A stretch of DNA of 17,110 nucleotides from Campylobacteraceae bacterium (GTDB lineage: Bacteria; Campylobacterota; Campylobacteria; Campylobacterales; Sulfurospirillaceae): assembly GCA_027013265.1 (NCBI GenBank), contig JALUXQ010000062.1, forward strand, positions 1-17,110, read 5' to 3'. Below are positions 14,888 through 17,110 of this stretch, piece by piece. The notes below the pieces were generated by a model. The model made no database searches, was not told where the DNA came from, and worked only from the letters and a program-made list of their open reading frames with translations. A program made the translations under genes and the position numbers. Within the stretch, counting starts at the first letter, position 1. Each line of letters begins with the position of its first letter.

Positions 14888-15530
14888 TTAAAAGCCAATT
14901 TACTATATATCCGATAGGTGCAAAGAAGTAATCCGATAGTGGCGTGGCTATGAAAAGTAGAAGTATAACCATGCCATATCTCTGAATTTTATCAAAAAAG
15001 TTCATGATAGTGTACCAGCCGTTTGATGCTGCTAGATAGGCTAGGGCATGTGAGCCATCAAGTGGTGGGATTGGGTATAAATTGAACACACCCAAAACTA
15101 CATTGTAGATGATAGATTGAATTATGAGATATATGAAAAACAGACCTGTATAGCTTGTTGGCTCACTTAGAAAACTAAATGTTATTGACAAAACAATCGC
15201 CAAAGTGAAATTGTACGCTATGCCAGCGAGCGATACACTTATCGCAGCCTTGTATCCTCCGTTGTTCATGACCTCTCTCATATTTATCGGAACTGGTTTT
15301 GCCCAACCAAAAAGAAATGGAGCATGAGAAAAAAACAGAAGCGCAGGCAAGATGATAGTTCCTACCAAATCTACATGTTTTATAGGGTTTATGCTTAGTC
15401 TGCCAGCATTTTTTGCGGTATTGTCACCATAGCGATAAGCGATATATCCGTGCATTATCTCGTGTCCGATTATAGCTATCATAAGAGCCAATATCTTGGC
15501 TACAATTTCTATAATATCTCTACTTTCCAT
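14883..15530 (-). CDS. Site-2 protease-like M50 zinc metalloprotease
   Basis: This 215-residue integral membrane protein has about five hydrophobic segments. HEIMH (23-27) inside the first is the HExxH zinc motif, and NLYPIPPLDG (150-159) supplies the third zinc ligand Asp158, as in S2P/RseP-type proteases. RLSINPIKHVDLVGTIILP (44-62) is typical of the compact bacterial M50 subfamily without a PDZ domain. It probably cleaves membrane or membrane-proximal peptides, but its substrate is unknown. Its start overlaps the end of lepB by 11 bases, so it is likely co-translated with signal peptidase I. Remnant signal peptides are one plausible substrate class, though this is only inference. The folD-lepB-M50 order matches, from memory, H. 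pylori HP0577-HP0576-HP0575. Confidence 0.92.
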   Translation of the reverse strand: MESRDIIEIVAKILALMIAIIGHEIMHGYIAYRYGDNTAKNAGRLSINPIKHVDLVGTIILPALLFFSHAPFLFGWAKPVPINMREVMNNGGYKAAISVSLAGIAYNFTLAIVLSITFSFLSEPTSYTGLFFIYLIIQSIIYNVVLGVFNLYPIPPLDGSHALAYLAASNGWYTIMNFFDKIQRYGMVILLLFIATPLSDYFFAPIGYIVNWLLN

Positions 15531-16353
15531 CTAAAAAGCTCTTGTCTGTCTGCAAATCATCTATGATTCTGCCGATTCTGTTCCATCTGATTTTATAGTT
15601 TTCATCCCAAGAGAAATATATAAACCAAGGTTTTCCAACTATCAAAGAGTACGGCACACTCCCCCAAAATCTACTATCATTTGAGTGGTCGCGGTTGTCG
15701 CCCATCATGAAGTACTCATTTGGTGGAACTTTTTTATAAAAAGCATTGAACATCAAGTTTTGTTTTTTAGGGAACTCTCCTACTATCACAGGCTGCATCG
15801 CTAGTTGATTTGCTTGCATATAAAGATTCATTTGCTCAAATATATCTACATTTTTATCATAATGAATCCCTGGGTATTTGTATAGATAGGGATTTTTGAC
15901 CCACAGTTTTCCTGCTATTACGATCAATTGTCCAGGTTGAAAATTTTTCTTCATATACTCATCACCCTCACGAAACCTTATATATAGAGTCTCGTTTGAG
16001 TAGAGTATCTCGTCCCCTCCAAGGGCTACACATCTTTTTACATAGTGTACTTTTGTATCTCCTGGATATCTAAAGACTACGATATCTCCTCTTTTGGGTC
16101 CATCGGCGTCTATCAAATGTCCATTGCCTCTGAAGTCTGGAAGCACAGGTACTTCAAGCCAAGGGATATGAGGCACAGGAATACCATAAGAGAACTTTTT
16201 GACAAATAGATGATCTCCTATAAGAAGGGTTCTTTTCATACTTCCACTTGGTATCACGAAGGCTTGAGCTACAAAAAATATGACAAGAAGGACTATTATG
16301 ACGGTTCCTGTCCAGCTATTTGAAAAATTATAGAGTTTTTTTAGCTTACCCAT
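15520..16353 (-). CDS. lepB: Signal peptidase I
   Basis: LepB is an inner-membrane serine protease that removes signal peptides from secreted proteins. It is 277 residues. One N-terminal membrane helix (about 17-34) precedes box B, PSGSMKRTLLIGD (35-47), with catalytic Ser38. Box D, GDIVVFRYPGDTKVHYVKR (89-107), has the general-base Lys106. Box E, GDNRDHSNDSR, is at 218-228. The usual Pro after the catalytic loop (SMxPTL) is Arg (SMKRTL). A 75-residue insertion between boxes D and E is within the range of the family. The ATG follows the folD stop by one base, with GAGGA inside the folD end. The 3' end overlaps the M50 gene. Confidence 0.96.
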   Translation of the reverse strand: MGKLKKLYNFSNSWTGTVIIVLLVIFFVAQAFVIPSGSMKRTLLIGDHLFVKKFSYGIPVPHIPWLEVPVLPDFRGNGHLIDADGPKRGDIVVFRYPGDTKVHYVKRCVALGGDEILYSNETLYIRFREGDEYMKKNFQPGQLIVIAGKLWVKNPYLYKYPGIHYDKNVDIFEQMNLYMQANQLAMQPVIVGEFPKKQNLMFNAFYKKVPPNEYFMMGDNRDHSNDSRFWGSVPYSLIVGKPWFIYFSWDENYKIRWNRIGRIIDDLQTDKSFLDGK

Positions 16354-16354
16354 T

Positions 16355-17110
16355 CTATTTTTCCTCTTTTTGTTTTCTGTTTTTTGCTGCTTTGAGAGTA
16401 TTTTCTAGTAACATGGCTATCGTCATAGGACCGACACCCCCTGGCACAGGAGTTATGTATGAGCATTTTGGAGCAACGCTGTCAAAATCAACATCACCAA
16501 CTAATTTGCCGTTTTCTAGTCGGTTTATGCCTATATCTATGACAATTGCATTATCTTTGACCATCTCTTTTGTGATAAGTCCAGCTTTTCCGACCCCAAC
16601 TATCACTACATCAGCTTTTTTTGTATGAGCACTCAAATCTTTTGTATAGATATGGCAAATATCAACAGTTGCTCCAGCGTTCAATAGAAGATTTAGCATA
16701 GGTTTTCCAACTATATTGCTAGCTCCCACTATACACACATTTAGCCCTTTTGGATCTATGTCGTACTCTTTTAGCATCTTCATGACTCCCAAAGGGGTGC
16801 ACGGAACAAAACTATCTAGCCCAGAGACCAATCGTCCAACATTAAAAGGGTGAAAACCATCTACATCTTTATCGTGATCTATGGCTTCAAGTATCTTGTT
16901 TGTATCTATGTTTTTAGGTAGTGGCAATTGCACTAAGATGCCATCTATATAGTCATTTTTATTCATCATATCAAGGATCTCTAAAATCTTCTTTTCAGAG
17001 ATGGAAGAGGGCATTTTGTGTACTATTGAGTATATACCAGCCTCTTCACAAGCCCTCTCTTTCATGCTCACATATGTCTTGCTTGCAGCATCATCGCCTA
17101 TCAAGATGAC
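16355..17110 (-). CDS. folD: Bifunctional methylenetetrahydrofolate dehydrogenase/cyclohydrolase, N-terminus cut off
   Basis: FolD converts 5,10-methylene-THF to 10-formyl-THF using NADP, supplying one-carbon units for purines and fMet. 251 residues are visible, and about 35 N-terminal residues are beyond the right edge. The frame reads in from base 17110 as VILIGDDAASKTYV, the conserved start of the catalytic domain. YVSMKERA holds the catalytic lysine. DGILVQLPLP, then PCTPLGVMKML, then the nucleotide-binding GASNIVGKP and the C-terminal PVPGGVGPMTIAMLLENT are all in order. It is upstream of and nearly abuts lepB, so it probably leads that operon. Confidence 0.96.
   Translation of the reverse strand, partial: VILIGDDAASKTYVSMKERACEEAGIYSIVHKMPSSISEKKILEILDMMNKNDYIDGILVQLPLPKNIDTNKILEAIDHDKDVDGFHPFNVGRLVSGLDSFVPCTPLGVMKMLKEYDIDPKGLNVCIVGASNIVGKPMLNLLLNAGATVDICHIYTKDLSAHTKKADVVIVGVGKAGLITKEMVKDNAIVIDIGINRLENGKLVGDVDFDSVAPKCSYITPVPGGVGPMTIAMLLENTLKAAKNRKQKEEK

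Noticed and set aside
1..17110. Search by eye for CRISPR arrays, insertion sequences, tRNA and rRNA genes, and defence systems
   Set aside because: There are no regularly spaced repeats, no transposase motifs, no cloverleaf-like sequence in the gaps, and almost all DNA is taken up by housekeeping genes.

Overview
The window is a chromosomal housekeeping region from a low-GC bacterium. It is almost certainly a member of the Campylobacterota (formerly Epsilonproteobacteria), possibly a free-living Sulfurimonas/Sulfurovum-type organism, but the genus cannot be fixed from the sequence alone. The argument is gene order. A periplasmic PpiD/SurA-like gene runs directly into ftsA and ftsZ, and rsmH with a small ftsL-like gene lies nearby on the other strand. 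To the right, folD-lepB-M50 protease, then rpiB-small coiled-coil protein-apt, then pepA-ychF, resembles from memory the Helicobacter pylori HP0569-HP0577 neighbourhood, with trpB and adk as extra members here.

Left part (1-4774). A leftward unit carries rsmH, an FtsL candidate and the N-terminal 560 residues of an RND efflux permease, with an ATGA overlap and a 1-base gap. Divergent from it is a small class II aldolase/adducin-fold gene that appears to have lost all its metal ligands. That gene converges on and overlaps the end of bioA (biotin synthesis).

Centre (4865-8863). A rightward unit, ppiD-like-ftsA-ftsZ, makes an anchored periplasmic chaperone-like protein and the two core cytokinesis proteins. 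It ends at a hairpin shared with the convergent ychF, whose T-tract serves the ychF side.

Right part (8879-17110). A tightly packed leftward unit contains rpiB, a TM/coiled-coil protein, an unlisted 28-residue membrane peptide, apt, trpB, pepA and ychF. Most junctions are stop/start overlaps (TGATG, ATGA, TAATG). adk is transcribed rightward between this unit and a second leftward unit of folD (5' end cut by the window), lepB and a site-2-type protease. The themes are cell division, one-carbon and nucleotide metabolism, protein export and turnover, and two vitamin/amino acid genes.

I saw no mobile elements, CRISPR arrays, tRNAs or rRNAs, and no gene-free stretch over 300 bases. I found no clearly new multi-gene system. 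The best leads are the 28-aa coupled membrane peptide, the ligand-less aldolase-fold protein, and the FtsL candidate coupled to an RND pump.
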